Positions 35,199 through 44,896 of a stretch of 64,000 nt of DNA are shown here, in pieces. The notes under the pieces are model-generated. The model had not been told where the DNA came from. It made no database searches and saw only the letters and a list, made by a program, of their open reading frames with translations. A program made the translations under genes and the position numbers. Origin of the DNA: QKMZ01 sp012965515 (GTDB taxonomy: Bacteria > Cyanobacteriota > Vampirovibrionia > Obscuribacterales > Obscuribacteraceae). The stretch spans positions 496,001-560,000 of the forward strand of contig CALFMP010000037.1 in the NCBI GenBank assembly GCA_937879965.1, given 5' to 3'. Position 1 is the first letter of the stretch. Every line of letters starts with the position of its first letter.

Positions 35199-35600
35199 CT
35201 AAAAGTCATCCGGGTCGGAAGTTGTATTCTCAGCTTGGACATAGAAAGATTCTTTAGTTTTTTTAACCTCAATTATATTCCCATCTGGATAGATCGGAGC
35301 AGGCTCTGCACGTGAAACATAGAGTTTGGGAGCCAAACCCAACCGGTACGTGAGGATATTTTTCCACCAGGAAAAGGGCTTTAGTCGTGTGCCCATAACC
35401 ACGGCCACGGCACCGCACATCCAAAGGATGAAAAACCAGACTCCGATTGGAAAATTGTGGAATTTCCAGTCTTGCGGAAAACGTCCGGCAATAATCAGGC
35501 CCGAAATCACCCACACCGAGAGCAGAATCAGCTGGCGGGGCTCGAACCCGAAAACCTTGAGAGGCTTATTGAGGATGATGACTCGTTGAACGTAGCCCAA
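35199..35600 (-). CDS. VirB3-like membrane protein
   Basis: 133 residues. An N-terminal basic segment (VQRVIILNKPLKVFGFEPRQ) leads into two closely spaced membrane helices (LILLSVWVISGLIIAG and GVWFFILWMCGAVAVVMG), then a cytoplasmic-looking tail with a second RLGLAPKLYV element. Size, two-helix topology and position directly before virB4 fit VirB3/TrbD or PrgI-type subunits. Sequence alone does not separate these families. Confidence 0.75.
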   Translation of the reverse strand: MGYVQRVIILNKPLKVFGFEPRQLILLSVWVISGLIIAGRFPQDWKFHNFPIGVWFFILWMCGAVAVVMGTRLKPFSWWKNILTYRLGLAPKLYVSRAEPAPIYPDGNIIEVKKTKESFYVQAENTTSDPDDF

Positions 35601-35637
35601 AAAACTAACTCCTTACTGCATGCTGCGAATTTATAGG

Positions 35638-36591
35638 TCAAGCCAGAGGTGGTGCTCCTGGTGGTGGTTGCGTTGGCGGCCCTTTAGATTTCTGTTTGTT
35701 TGAACCAGGCGGGCCGACCGGTGGTCCTTCGGGTGGTCCCTGGTCGGGCGGACGCTTAGAACCACTGGAGCCGGATGCACCGGGCAGGCCGCTCGAAGCC
35801 GGCGGACCTGAATAGGAGGCGCGTGGGCTGGCTGCGGAAACAGCAGGTGGTGCACCTACCGGCGCGGCCGGAGCTTGATTAGCGGCGCTCGAAGCAAAGC
35901 CCCCAGCAGATGAGTCATTTGCCCCAGACTGCGGAGGCGATGCCGGCTGCATGGGCGCATCGGCTTCGAACTGGATCGCTTCCGTACTGCCTTGCTCACA
36001 AAGACGCATTAATTTGCGAGCCATGATTGCAAAACGTGCATTCAGGCGACCGATGCACATTCTGAAATGCTCGCGAGCACCTTCAAAATCGCCGGCACGG
36101 CGCATTAGTTCGCCGATTAAATATTCCGTCTCGCCACGTGAATTTTGCGGACAAGTATTGTCGGAAAGAGAGCGTTTATAAGACTCAATAGCCAGGCGTC
36201 GGTACTCGCGAGCCTGCGGGAAAGCTTTACTGTCATCAGCACACCAAGCGGCATGAACATAAAAAACAGCAGCCTGGAATGAATTGACGCTGCCTGTGTT
36301 GCGCTCTTTGTCGAGAGCCGCCTGCCTGTACTGCATGTGCGCGCTGGTATTGGCTTGAGCCAAAACAGGCTTGCCCTGCGCCGGAGGAAACGCGGTCGAC
36401 CAGTCGGCGCGCCCGCAACTCGGACAACTGATAATTGCGTACTGCTCCATCATCGGCTGATAGCCGCGATAATCCTGCCGCAATTCCGAATTGCGATGTC
36501 CGATATCAATGAAAGTCGGCAACTGGCGCGAAACGAATGAGGTTCCGCAACGATCGCATCTGACTCCAACTTCAGCTAGCAACATGTCCAT
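35638..36591 (-). CDS. DUF2225 protein with Pro/Ser-rich tail
   Basis: 317 residues. The first 210 resemble DUF2225: CDRCGTSFVSRQLP, then QYAIISCPSCGRADW give two CxxC pairs likely to bind zinc. A TPR-like helical part follows (YLIGELMRRAGDFEGAREHFRM). The last 100 residues are Pro/Ser/Ala/Gly-rich and disordered (QGPPEGPPVGPPG). No signal peptide, so probably cytoplasmic. It sits inside the secretion-like operon between the giant VirB6-like gene and the VirB3-like gene, 37 bases from the latter. A role as an accessory or adaptor is inference. Confidence 0.78.
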   Translation of the reverse strand: MDMLLAEVGVRCDRCGTSFVSRQLPTFIDIGHRNSELRQDYRGYQPMMEQYAIISCPSCGRADWSTAFPPAQGKPVLAQANTSAHMQYRQAALDKERNTGSVNSFQAAVFYVHAAWCADDSKAFPQAREYRRLAIESYKRSLSDNTCPQNSRGETEYLIGELMRRAGDFEGAREHFRMCIGRLNARFAIMARKLMRLCEQGSTEAIQFEADAPMQPASPPQSGANDSSAGGFASSAANQAPAAPVGAPPAVSAASPRASYSGPPASSGLPGASGSSGSKRPPDQGPPEGPPVGPPGSNKQKSKGPPTQPPPGAPPLA

Positions 36592-36623
36592 GGACTCTGA
36601 CCACCATCTATCTATATTAATAC

Positions 36624-36654
36624 CCGCAGGAAAGAGATGCCTCTCCTCCTGCGG
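36624..36654. terminator. strong hairpin in the leader of the DUF2225 gene
   Basis: CCGCAGGA ... TCCTGCGG with inner GAG/CTC pairs, followed on the plus strand by CTTTTC. For the minus-strand genes it lies 33 bases before the DUF2225 start. It may stop antisense transcription, or be a processing or attenuation element in the operon. Confidence 0.5.
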
Positions 36655-36771
36655 CTTTTCATATCGTATTTACTGGACTTATTTGATTTGGAAAGACCCT
36701 GGTCATGGAGGTCTTATCGCATTGTATGGTCTTTTTCTGTTTTGTACAGTCCCTACAGTATGTTTTCAGTC

Positions 36772-36800
36772 GGCACGGGCGGCTTAAAACCGCCCATGCC
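36772..36800 (-). terminator. hairpin after the giant VirB6-like gene
   Basis: GGCACGGGCGG, 7-base loop, CCGCCCATGCC: 10 of 11 pairs match. It begins 8 bases beyond the stop codon. The U-tract on the minus strand is poor (GACTG), so partial termination or mRNA 3'-end protection is likelier than full stop. Confidence 0.55.
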
Positions 36801-36808
36801 TATTTTCT

Positions 36809-39800
36809 CTATTGCTCATAAATCGGGTTGCCGTATTCGTCATAGCCGACTATTTTGCGATTGTCCTTCTTGCGCTGAGAGCCGCCTCCCTTGCGCATCA
36901 TGTCTTGCAGAGACTGGGCTGGTCCTTGCTGACCGCGATTCATACGGTTGCTTATATTGGACCATTGCTGCCAGATGGCTGCTCCGACACCGGCTGCCGT
37001 GATGGCTTTGCCGGCAGTGCCGGTCGGGTCTACGCGCCTGGGTGCATCCATGATGCCGCCAGCAGGCGTATCCACATGAGCGTGGAAGCCCGGGCCCTGT
37101 ACATCGACATGTCCCTGTGCGACATGAGTGCTCACATCCGGAGTTCTCACATCGAAGTGCTGTCCGCCGCGCATTTCGGCGACGTCCGCTCTCCAGTCAG
37201 GGAATCTGTGCCCGTATGTCGGATCAGGCGTGTATCCACCTTGATGTCGAGTCGGATTGCTGAACGGATCGTAGCCCTGCTGTACCCTTGTCGGATCGGT
37301 TGAGGCGTGCGTTCCGGCAGTCCAGCCGCCGTCCGGGGTTCTCAGAGCGACTTGTTCGCCGGTTCCTGCATAAGTCCAACCGACACCGCGCTGGAATTCA
37401 ACGGGTCTGTCGGATCCGGCCAATTCGAAGCGACGATTGTTCAGATCGTACTCGATTTGCCGGCCGGTGCCTTGGGCGTAGAAGCCGCTGCCCGACTGCG
37501 TCACAGGTATGCCGTTTGTAGATGGATTGGGATTGTTTGCCACTTCCCATCGGCCTTGTTGCGTGTCGTACATGACCTGCGGAGTGCGTGTGGCATCGCT
37601 AGGAGCGATGGACGCATTCGAGTAGATCTGTCCGCTTTGCGTATAGCCGATGGTAGAGCCGGCATCAAGCGGTCTCCACGAACCGGCTGTGGCATCAAGC
37701 TGGCGCACGTCTCCATTGGCGCCGAAGGCGTAGTAGTTACGGCCGCTCGGGTCGGAAACTACCGGCACGTTTGTGGTGGCACCATTTGGTCCGACCACTT
37801 CCATTCGCCTGTCGTTGAAGTCGTAGGCTACGCGGCCGCCTGTTTCAGGAGCCACCCATTGCTGGGTTCTCGAATCGTATTGAACAGCTTGATTCGTACC
37901 CTGGATTGCCCAGCGATTACTGCTTTGATCGTAAGCAATCATGCCGTTCGACGAAGCGGCGGTGATGGCACCACCTTGATCGACACGAATCGGCGCCGTG
38001 GCCGGATCGATCGATCTCCACTGACTATCGGGCTGCAATTGAGTGACCATGCCGTTTGCAGCAACCGAGTACCAGCCGGATCCGCCTGGGTCTCTGTAAG
38101 CTGCGGCGTTGGTGCCGGCTTGCTCGAAGCGGTTCTGCTGGGCATCCCAGACAACCGCTCCACGACTGTCGGCCGCCACCCACTGACCGCTCGGTCCTTG
38201 AGAGACGGGCACGTCGCTGCCGCGCACTTCCCAGCGCGCGCCACCGGGGTTGTTGGTATCAAGAATGACGCTTCCACCAGTATTGGCGGCCACGTATGTT
38301 CCTGTGTTGTCGCGTGCGACCGGCGTATTGGTGCCGTAAATTTCCAGTCTTCTGGAGGCTGGGTCGAGGACGACCTGACCGCCTGTGCCTGCCGCCATCC
38401 AGTTACCGGAAGCGGAATCCCTGGCCATAGCGATATTGGTGTCGATGAATCCGCCTTGCGGACTGGGCTGACGCAATTCCCACTGACCGGCTTTCTGATC
38501 GAAGAAGACCTGTCCGCCAGATCCTTGCGCAACAAAAGTGCCGTTCTGGAAGGAAACCGGTGCATCAGCTCCCGCTGTAGACCAGGTTGCTGAGCCGCTC
38601 GAGGCCGGTGAAAGCACTTGAACGGATGCACCATCGGCTGCAGCTGCATACCATCTGCCGGATCCATTCGGATCGACGACAGCGGCAGAACCGCTTGCAG
38701 TTTCAAAGCGCTGGTCCTGACGATCGAATTTGATTTGACCGCCTGTATCGGCTGCCACCCAATTACTCGTGGCTCTGTCGTACGCGACGGCGGCATTGGC
38801 ACCGGCCACTTCGTAGCGACCCTGAGCAGCATCGAGAACTACGCGGCCGCCTGTACCATCGACAGACCACTGACCTCCGGAGTATGTAACTGCTTCATTT
38901 GTACCGGTGGCTTTGAACTGCCCGCTTTCCACCGAGTATGCAACTTGGCCGGACGCGCCTTGTGCATACCACTGATTGGATGCTCGATCGAGTTGTACAC
39001 CAACGTCTCCATTGCGCGCTTCGAAGCGGCCTTGAGCCTGATCGAAGACAACATTTCCATTGGTGCCGGCGGCAATGACTTCACCGTTTCTGACCTCAAT
39101 AGGTGCAGCTCCGGAAACTTTCTCCCAACCGGTTTGTCCACCGGCTCCTGCCGACAGGCGCTCGATGCTCTGACCATCTTGAGCAACTCGGAACCATTGT
39201 CCCGAGCCGCCTGGATCGGACATGACAGCACTGCCTGTCGCCTTGTCTTCGAAGCGACCTTGTTGAGCATCCCAGACGACATTGCCGTTTGTGCCTGCCG
39301 CAACGAAGCTGCCATTTTCAAATGTGACACCGGCGCCGGTGCCCGCGGCAGCGAATCTGCCGTCGTTAACATCGTAAACGATGCCACTACTGACGGCACC
39401 ACTGGCGTCGCGCGCCATCCACTGTCCGGTGCCGGCATCATAAGCGACCGGCGCACCGTCCTGGGTCCTGTATCCTCCACTGGCTTGATCGAATGAGATT
39501 TGGGCACTGCCATCGGAGGCTCGCAGGATATTGCCCTGAGCATCTGTGGCTGAGAACGTTCCAGTTTGCGGGTTGTAGGCAGCGACTTGAGTGTAGTCTC
39601 CGGTCGCCGCATTACGCGCATAGGTCATCTCGGCAGCGCGAACGGCGTCAGCGCAGATGCGGTCGCCACCCATGGCTGCCGCTTGCACAGAACCGTCTTG
39701 TCCGGCTCTGGCCATCACTCCCATCTGAGCACCCTGGTCTCCCTGTGCGGCGCGAACGAGAGTATCGGCGTTGATGCCGGTGCGTCCTTCCAATTGCGCA

Positions 39801-42124
39801 ATGGCAGCCGGCTCGTTGCGTTCGGCACGAGCAATGAGATTGCCCGCGGCTCCGGCCGATCCTGCCGCACCGACGACAGCAGCTGCCGTCATCATTGCTG
39901 CAGAATCACCACGCAATGCATTGTCGAGTGTCTTGTAGTCCATACCGGTAGCGGCTTTGATGCGATCGGCAGCGTCTGTATTGCCGGCCCTCGCCGCGGC
40001 CATGTCGCCTTCTTTCGTTTGCGCCATAGCCTCGACAAGCGCAGTGGCAGCTGGATGTCCAGCATCGTCCATGCGTTTGACATTCTCGAACATCTGCCTG
40101 TCCGCATCGGAAGGAGGTCTTCCTGCCGCACCGAGAGCCGCTAGAGCAGCTGCTTCCGTGCTTGCATCTGCACCTCCGCGCATACCCATATTTGTACCGC
40201 GTTCGCCCGGAGGCAAGCCCGGGTCGACTCCCGCAGTACTGCCGTCAATGCGCTGACCGGTGAGAGGATCGATGTCTCCAACTCCTCGAGGAGTGAGAGA
40301 GGCACTGCTGAGATCGCCACCGGCAGGTGACAGAGCAAGCGATTGGCCCTGACCGCTGCCTTCTCCTGAGCCTTGACCTGAACCAGGACCGGCAATTTGT
40401 CCCTGTCCTGCTCCTGGTCCGCCGACACTGCGGCCGGCTGTTCCCTGACCACCTTGTCCACCGGCACCACCGGCACCACCACTGCCGCCGCGGCTTCCGC
40501 CACCACCACCGCCGCCACCAGACATGGCTTTTTGCATTTCGGAGGAAGCGGCGTTTCCGGCTTCAGCAATCAGGCCGGCGAAGTCGAAGGCTTTCTTGAC
40601 AGACAAGTTAGCCAGCGTGTTCAACGCTGTAACGATAATCGATCCGTCGTCGCCCACTCCTTTGAAACAAGCAAGAAGGAGAACGGTGGTATTCCAGAAC
40701 AAGCTCCAGAAGCAAAGCGTGATAACGCCTTCAATCCAGCTGCGAAGTGCACCGCGCATCGGTCCGATCGGCCATACCCAGAGGGCTGCGGCTATCGGTC
40801 CCATGCACCACAAATAGTAGAGATATGCCATCTGGAACGCGCTCATGATGTTCCAGGCTGCAGTCAAGCCTGTATTGGCCATACCTTTGGCCAAACGGTT
40901 GAAGTTTTTGGCTTGCACAGCATTTTCATCGGGCACGCGAGTATTATCGACGCCCAAGCAAGGGTCATATTCGCGCACCGTCGAGTTCAAACCTTCGAAA
41001 GACGACCAAACGGATGTGCCGCGGTTGACCGGTTGTTCCTCTTGGTGAATCGCGTTTTCGTTGCGGTTGGCCGGGTTATTGGCAAACGCTCTTTTCTCGT
41101 GACAAATCGCATCTTCATACATATCAGTACCGAAGATGCGCTTGTATTCGTCGGCAATCGTAAACGTGATCGAGTTGGAAACGTCGATACCGTAGTTGAT
41201 AACGAGGAATGTCGCCGGGATAAGGAAAACAGCAACAATCGAGCGCGTGATACCTTCAATCGGACTATCGGCCTGCGCCCATGAGGGAGAGCCTTGAGCG
41301 ACGATCGCTTTCACTTGAGCAAGCACAGCGCCCGGCAAAAGCAGCAGAATTGCCATCGGGATAAACAGTTGGTCTCTCAATCTGTGCCAAACGTTTCCTT
41401 GCTCGGCTGTGAAGTTGACCAAATATTTTTTGCTGAAATCGATGGCGCTGATCGCCTGGTTGGTGGCCATGTTGTTGGCGGAGTTGGCTGCAGATGTTGA
41501 TTGCAAGCCGCCCAAGGTAGTAGCTGCCCACATGAATCTTTCCGGGTTGGACAATTGCTCCAGCATGATGTTCTGGTTGTAGCGCTGGATGAGCTGGAAT
41601 TGCGTGTCGGAAACCGGATAACCGAAAGTCTTCAGTTCGTTCTTGTTGATACCTTCGTCACGTTTGGTGGGCACGGTCGAGGGAATGCCTGGAGGCACGG
41701 GCACTGGCCATGCATATGTAGGGCCGGACTGGGTTTTAACGATACCAGGCCCTACCGATTCTTTCGGACCACGTCCGTCCTGACCGGAGGCAGCTTGAAG
41801 TGCTCCTCGCACATTGCCGTTTACGAGGTTACGAAGACCATTGGTAAATCTGGAAACACCTTGAGAGCCGCCCACGTTTTGCAAAACGTCGGTGCCACCA
41901 TATTCGGTGCTGGCATATGTTTGAGCATTTTTCATACGCAGATAGAAGTGCTTCATGGCCAGGTCGCCGGAGCCGGGGTTTCCGTCTCTGGAGTCACCTG
42001 TCCCACCGCCGGCTCCGCCGGCTGCCGGCTGGGCTAAGGCAGCTATCGGTACGAATCCGATGAGAAGGAGCACGAGTGATAATCGCGCCATAAACGTTGA
42101 TGCCGTTTTTCTTCTTCCAATCAT
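36809..42124 (-). CDS. giant VirB6/TrbL-like protein with repetitive beta-rich tail
   Basis: 1771 residues. Signal peptide (ARLSLVLLLIGFVPIAALA). Conserved block with the paralogue at 42193 (SDTQFQLIQR, NPERFMWAATT, about 165-200). Membrane helices at about 250-320 (FIPMAILLLLPGAVLAQVK, VAVFLIPATFLVINYG) and 420-490 (MAYLYYLWCMGPIAAALWVW), as in VirB6/TrbL channel subunits. Gly-rich linker (530-590), Ala-rich helical repeats (640-830), then about 770 residues (835-1605) of roughly 20 imperfect repeats, each near 36 residues, pattern GGxVxxDxxxxRxExxGTNxxVxxDxxxxxWVAA. Basic Gly/Lys tail ending GYDEYGNPIYEQ. The repeat region may be an extracellular or periplasmic beta structure. Several long antisense frames are shadows. 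Confidence 0.82.
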   Translation of the reverse strand: MIGRRKTASTFMARLSLVLLLIGFVPIAALAQPAAGGAGGGTGDSRDGNPGSGDLAMKHFYLRMKNAQTYASTEYGGTDVLQNVGGSQGVSRFTNGLRNLVNGNVRGALQAASGQDGRGPKESVGPGIVKTQSGPTYAWPVPVPPGIPSTVPTKRDEGINKNELKTFGYPVSDTQFQLIQRYNQNIMLEQLSNPERFMWAATTLGGLQSTSAANSANNMATNQAISAIDFSKKYLVNFTAEQGNVWHRLRDQLFIPMAILLLLPGAVLAQVKAIVAQGSPSWAQADSPIEGITRSIVAVFLIPATFLVINYGIDVSNSITFTIADEYKRIFGTDMYEDAICHEKRAFANNPANRNENAIHQEEQPVNRGTSVWSSFEGLNSTVREYDPCLGVDNTRVPDENAVQAKNFNRLAKGMANTGLTAAWNIMSAFQMAYLYYLWCMGPIAAALWVWPIGPMRGALRSWIEGVITLCFWSLFWNTTVLLLACFKGVGDDGSIIVTALNTLANLSVKKAFDFAGLIAEAGNAASSEMQKAMSGGGGGGGGSRGGSGGAGGAGGQGGQGTAGRSVGGPGAGQGQIAGPGSGQGSGEGSGQGQSLALSPAGGDLSSASLTPRGVGDIDPLTGQRIDGSTAGVDPGLPPGERGTNMGMRGGADASTEAAALAALGAAGRPPSDADRQMFENVKRMDDAGHPAATALVEAMAQTKEGDMAAARAGNTDAADRIKAATGMDYKTLDNALRGDSAAMMTAAAVVGAAGSAGAAGNLIARAERNEPAAIAQLEGRTGINADTLVRAAQGDQGAQMGVMARAGQDGSVQAAAMGGDRICADAVRAAEMTYARNAATGDYTQVAAYNPQTGTFSATDAQGNILRASDGSAQISFDQASGGYRTQDGAPVAYDAGTGQWMARDASGAVSSGIVYDVNDGRFAAAGTGAGVTFENGSFVAAGTNGNVVWDAQQGRFEDKATGSAVMSDPGGSGQWFRVAQDGQSIERLSAGAGGQTGWEKVSGAAPIEVRNGEVIAAGTNGNVVFDQAQGRFEARNGDVGVQLDRASNQWYAQGASGQVAYSVESGQFKATGTNEAVTYSGGQWSVDGTGGRVVLDAAQGRYEVAGANAAVAYDRATSNWVAADTGGQIKFDRQDQRFETASGSAAVVDPNGSGRWYAAAADGASVQVLSPASSGSATWSTAGADAPVSFQNGTFVAQGSGGQVFFDQKAGQWELRQPSPQGGFIDTNIAMARDSASGNWMAAGTGGQVVLDPASRRLEIYGTNTPVARDNTGTYVAANTGGSVILDTNNPGGARWEVRGSDVPVSQGPSGQWVAADSRGAVVWDAQQNRFEQAGTNAAAYRDPGGSGWYSVAANGMVTQLQPDSQWRSIDPATAPIRVDQGGAITAASSNGMIAYDQSSNRWAIQGTNQAVQYDSRTQQWVAPETGGRVAYDFNDRRMEVVGPNGATTNVPVVSDPSGRNYYAFGANGDVRQLDATAGSWRPLDAGSTIGYTQSGQIYSNASIAPSDATRTPQVMYDTQQGRWEVANNPNPSTNGIPVTQSGSGFYAQGTGRQIEYDLNNRRFELAGSDRPVEFQRGVGWTYAGTGEQVALRTPDGGWTAGTHASTDPTRVQQGYDPFSNPTRHQGGYTPDPTYGHRFPDWRADVAEMRGGQHFDVRTPDVSTHVAQGHVDVQGPGFHAHVDTPAGGIMDAPRRVDPTGTAGKAITAAGVGAAIWQQWSNISNRMNRGQQGPAQSLQDMMRKGGGSQRKKDNRKIVGYDEYGNPIYEQ
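37300..39640 (-). repeat. coding repeat array in the giant VirB6-like gene
   Basis: About 20 imperfect protein repeats of near 36 residues, for example GTNGNVVWDAQQGRFE, GTNGNVVFDQAQGRFE, GTGGRVVLDAAQGRYE and DTGGQIKFDRQDQRFE. Copies differ at many positions, so the array is old and not a recent slippage product, though individual blocks (GTNGNVV, AGTGGQV) are still nearly identical. Confidence 0.8.
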
Positions 42125-42192
42125 TTGAGATCCATCCTCACGCGTTCTTTGTAAATCTTTGAAGAGTTTCGCTGACTGCCTCGTGAAACTCT

Positions 42193-44820
42193 TTAGGCGG
42201 TATCGGTGTCGTCAGCCGGGCGCTGCCTTCTCGAGCCGGAATCATCATCTCCGCCACCGGACGGGAAGTAACCGCTCTTTTGAGGATCGAGCGAAGCCAT
42301 CATGGCTTGCGGGCTGTTTTGCTGAATGAATTCCTGTACTTGCCCAGCAGGCATGCCTGCTTGTTGCAACTGGGCACCGATTCCCTGTACGTTCTCTTGC
42401 GCTGCCTGGACATAGTCGGCGAGCTGAACGCCAGGATTGACTCTGGATCCCGATTGAGTTTGATCTGCAGGTGTTGAAGTCGGACCGCGTTCTGCCGCAC
42501 CGGTAGATGCAAGCGCGGTAGCAGTGCCGTCGCCAGTGCCCGTTCCCGCTGAGGATGGAGGCAGAATGGCATTCTCGGCCATGAGAGAAGGATTGATCAA
42601 ATTGGTCTGGCTCAGCTGGACCGGTGGGGCCAGCCCGTCACCAGTACCCTGTCCTTGCCCGGTGCCTTGGCCCTGACCCTGGCCACCGCCGCCGGTGTCG
42701 ATGCCGCCTCGGCCTCCGCCAAAGGCGTCGTAGCCACCGCCGAATCTTCCATCTCTGAAGGCACCTAAGCCCACAGAAGTCTGGTTGATGGCTTGCAGCA
42801 TTTCTTGCTTCTCAGCTTGCGGCATATTGGAATTTTGAACTTGGTTGGCGAACTGCTGCAGCATGCCACCGCCGCCGCCACCACCAGCGCCGCCGCTGGC
42901 GCCACCGCCGCCACCGCCGCTGCCGCCACCACCAGGGCTTCCACCACCCATGCTATTGGCGACTTTCTCAACTTTTTCGAGAGCTGCGGCCGGGTCGAAC
43001 TTGAATGGACTGAACGGCACGTGCAGCATAAGACCGAGCAAGCACGTGAAGACCGCTACTTCCCATTGCAGGTTCGTCGGTGTTCTGGATTGAGAAATAT
43101 AGATCAGGCGCTGCGTCATGATGGCAAGGATTACCATCCAATAGAAACGCCACAGAGCAAGCGAGATTACAGCATTTACCCAGCTTCCGAAAACGCCGCG
43201 GAAAAGCTTCTGGTTGCCTTCATTCTGCAAATCCGGCCAGGCATAGAAAGCAGCCGCCAGCGGTCCCAGCAAGAAGAGATAGCACATGAACACGAGCTGG
43301 AATGCCGTCAGAATGATCAAACTCTGAGACATGAAATACATCATCCAGTTGAATGCCATCTCCAACATTCCGGACAACCATGAACTGCGCTCTTCCATGG
43401 TTCTGGTTTCAGGCGTGTTTCCGCCCAGACCTTCGCCGTATCCGAAGAAGTCCATGACAAATTGCAGAACCGCACCGAAAATGTCGCCGGAGAAAAGCCT
43501 GTCCCAGGCGCTCTGCCCTTGCTGTCCTTGCCCTTGTTGGGCAGGCGGAAGGATGGCGTTGTCCACGTTCGTTCGCGGGTTGGGGTTGTACGAGAGATTA
43601 TGAGTCCACTCCTTAACCCGATCTATATTCACCCACGGATCGTAGACGGAATAAGCCATAGAGTTGCCCACGTCAATTGCGTAACTGACGATGAGCTGCG
43701 TGGCAGGAATTAAGAACACAGCCACAAACGAGCGCAATAAACCATCGAAGGGGCTCTGTGCTTCTTGGGCTTTGAGAGCGAAACCGCCGGCGACAATTGA
43801 TTTAGCTTGGCTGATTACGGCTCCCGGCAGGAGGAAAAGAATAGCCAGAGGCACGTAGACCTGGTGATACATGATCTGTACTTGGCGAACCGCATCAGAA
43901 ACGCGCCGGTAATAGGCGCCGAGGTTAGGGCCGGTTCCGGAATTTTCATTGGCCAGGTTGATCAAAGAGTTTGTCGCATCACCCTGGATGATACGGGCAG
44001 CAGCGTTATCGAAAGAGCTTTCCGCAACGCCGGCGATAGAGTTGCCTGCCGCGCCGTTCATCATTTGACCGGTAGTTGTAGCCGCCCACATGAAGCGCTC
44101 AGGATCGGAGAGCAATTCGAGCATCCGGTTATTGTTTTCTCTGTCGATCAATTGAAACTGCGTATCGGATATCGGCAAGCCGAAAGTGGTGATACGACCG
44201 GTTCCCGGCGGGTTGTATCCAGTTGCCTTTTCAAAGATTGCTTCGTCTCTGGACGTCTTTACTTTGTCCATTGCTTCCAGCTTGGGCTGGACATAGCAAG
44301 GAATACCGTAGGCAGTGTACTTGGGAAATTTCCAGGCTTCGGCGTCTTGAAGGAACCAACCGACCGGGCTTCCGCAGGGCACGAAGCAGGAGTCATAGGC
44401 AAGAACTTTAGTCTGCGTATTGGAATCGGCAGTTTGTTTTGTATTGGTTTCACCGCTACTGGGCTGTCTTGCCGAGCGGCCATCGGTCTGAAACTCGTTG
44501 CGTTTTTCAGGAACAGTCTGTCTTCTGGATGGTCTGGTCTCCGGCATCTGGCTATTCGCCGGTTCCAGTCGGTCATATTGGCGGTTGATTTGCAGCCACT
44601 TGTAGCGCAAGCAAGCCATGTCGCGGATGGTTTGCGCCGTCGAGTTATTGGAGTCGTCCATGGTGCCCTGGGCGTTCGTAAAGAACTGATTGCTATTAGC
44701 CTGCGAGAATGCCGGCAGGGCTAATATCACGACCGCAAACAGCATGGACAGCGCGATTGCTGCTCGCGCCTGGCCATTTGCCAGTGTAACCAGTTTGAAT
44801 TGGCTCGACATCTTATTCAT
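42193..44820 (-). CDS. VirB6/TrbL-like polytopic protein
   Basis: 875 residues from ATG 44820, chosen because AGGT lies 7 bases upstream and a signal peptide follows (AIALSMLFAVVILALPAFSQ). It shares with the giant downstream paralogue the block PISDTQFQLIDRENNNRMLE and DPERFMWAATT, then membrane helices (VPLAILFLLPGAVISQAKS, FVAVFLIPATQLIVSYAIDV, MSQSLIILTAFQLVFMCYLF and later ones). The C-terminal 230 residues are Gly/Gln/Ser-rich and disordered, ending in basic residues. Likely inner-membrane channel subunit of the secretion-like machine. It lacks the beta repeats of the paralogue. Confidence 0.8.
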   Translation of the reverse strand: MNKMSSQFKLVTLANGQARAAIALSMLFAVVILALPAFSQANSNQFFTNAQGTMDDSNNSTAQTIRDMACLRYKWLQINRQYDRLEPANSQMPETRPSRRQTVPEKRNEFQTDGRSARQPSSGETNTKQTADSNTQTKVLAYDSCFVPCGSPVGWFLQDAEAWKFPKYTAYGIPCYVQPKLEAMDKVKTSRDEAIFEKATGYNPPGTGRITTFGLPISDTQFQLIDRENNNRMLELLSDPERFMWAATTTGQMMNGAAGNSIAGVAESSFDNAAARIIQGDATNSLINLANENSGTGPNLGAYYRRVSDAVRQVQIMYHQVYVPLAILFLLPGAVISQAKSIVAGGFALKAQEAQSPFDGLLRSFVAVFLIPATQLIVSYAIDVGNSMAYSVYDPWVNIDRVKEWTHNLSYNPNPRTNVDNAILPPAQQGQGQQGQSAWDRLFSGDIFGAVLQFVMDFFGYGEGLGGNTPETRTMEERSSWLSGMLEMAFNWMMYFMSQSLIILTAFQLVFMCYLFLLGPLAAAFYAWPDLQNEGNQKLFRGVFGSWVNAVISLALWRFYWMVILAIMTQRLIYISQSRTPTNLQWEVAVFTCLLGLMLHVPFSPFKFDPAAALEKVEKVANSMGGGSPGGGGSGGGGGGASGGAGGGGGGGMLQQFANQVQNSNMPQAEKQEMLQAINQTSVGLGAFRDGRFGGGYDAFGGGRGGIDTGGGGQGQGQGTGQGQGTGDGLAPPVQLSQTNLINPSLMAENAILPPSSAGTGTGDGTATALASTGAAERGPTSTPADQTQSGSRVNPGVQLADYVQAAQENVQGIGAQLQQAGMPAGQVQEFIQQNSPQAMMASLDPQKSGYFPSGGGDDDSGSRRQRPADDTDTA

Positions 44821-44896
44821 CAAAACTACCTGATTGAGCGTCGGTCTAGTAAATTTCACGCGGTCTAGGATCTGCAAACGCTTCATCTTTCTTGGG

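Noticed and set aside
37307..41284. Four long plus-strand frames (37307-38593, 38618-39496, 39566-40144, 40397-41284)
   Set aside because: Antisense to the giant VirB6-like gene. They arise from the repetitive Gly/Ala/Val codon pattern of the repeats. The minus frame has the signal peptide, membrane helices and repeats.
43807..44724. 305-codon plus-strand frame
   Set aside because: Antisense shadow of the VirB6-like paralogue, whose frame carries membrane helices and the shared signature block.
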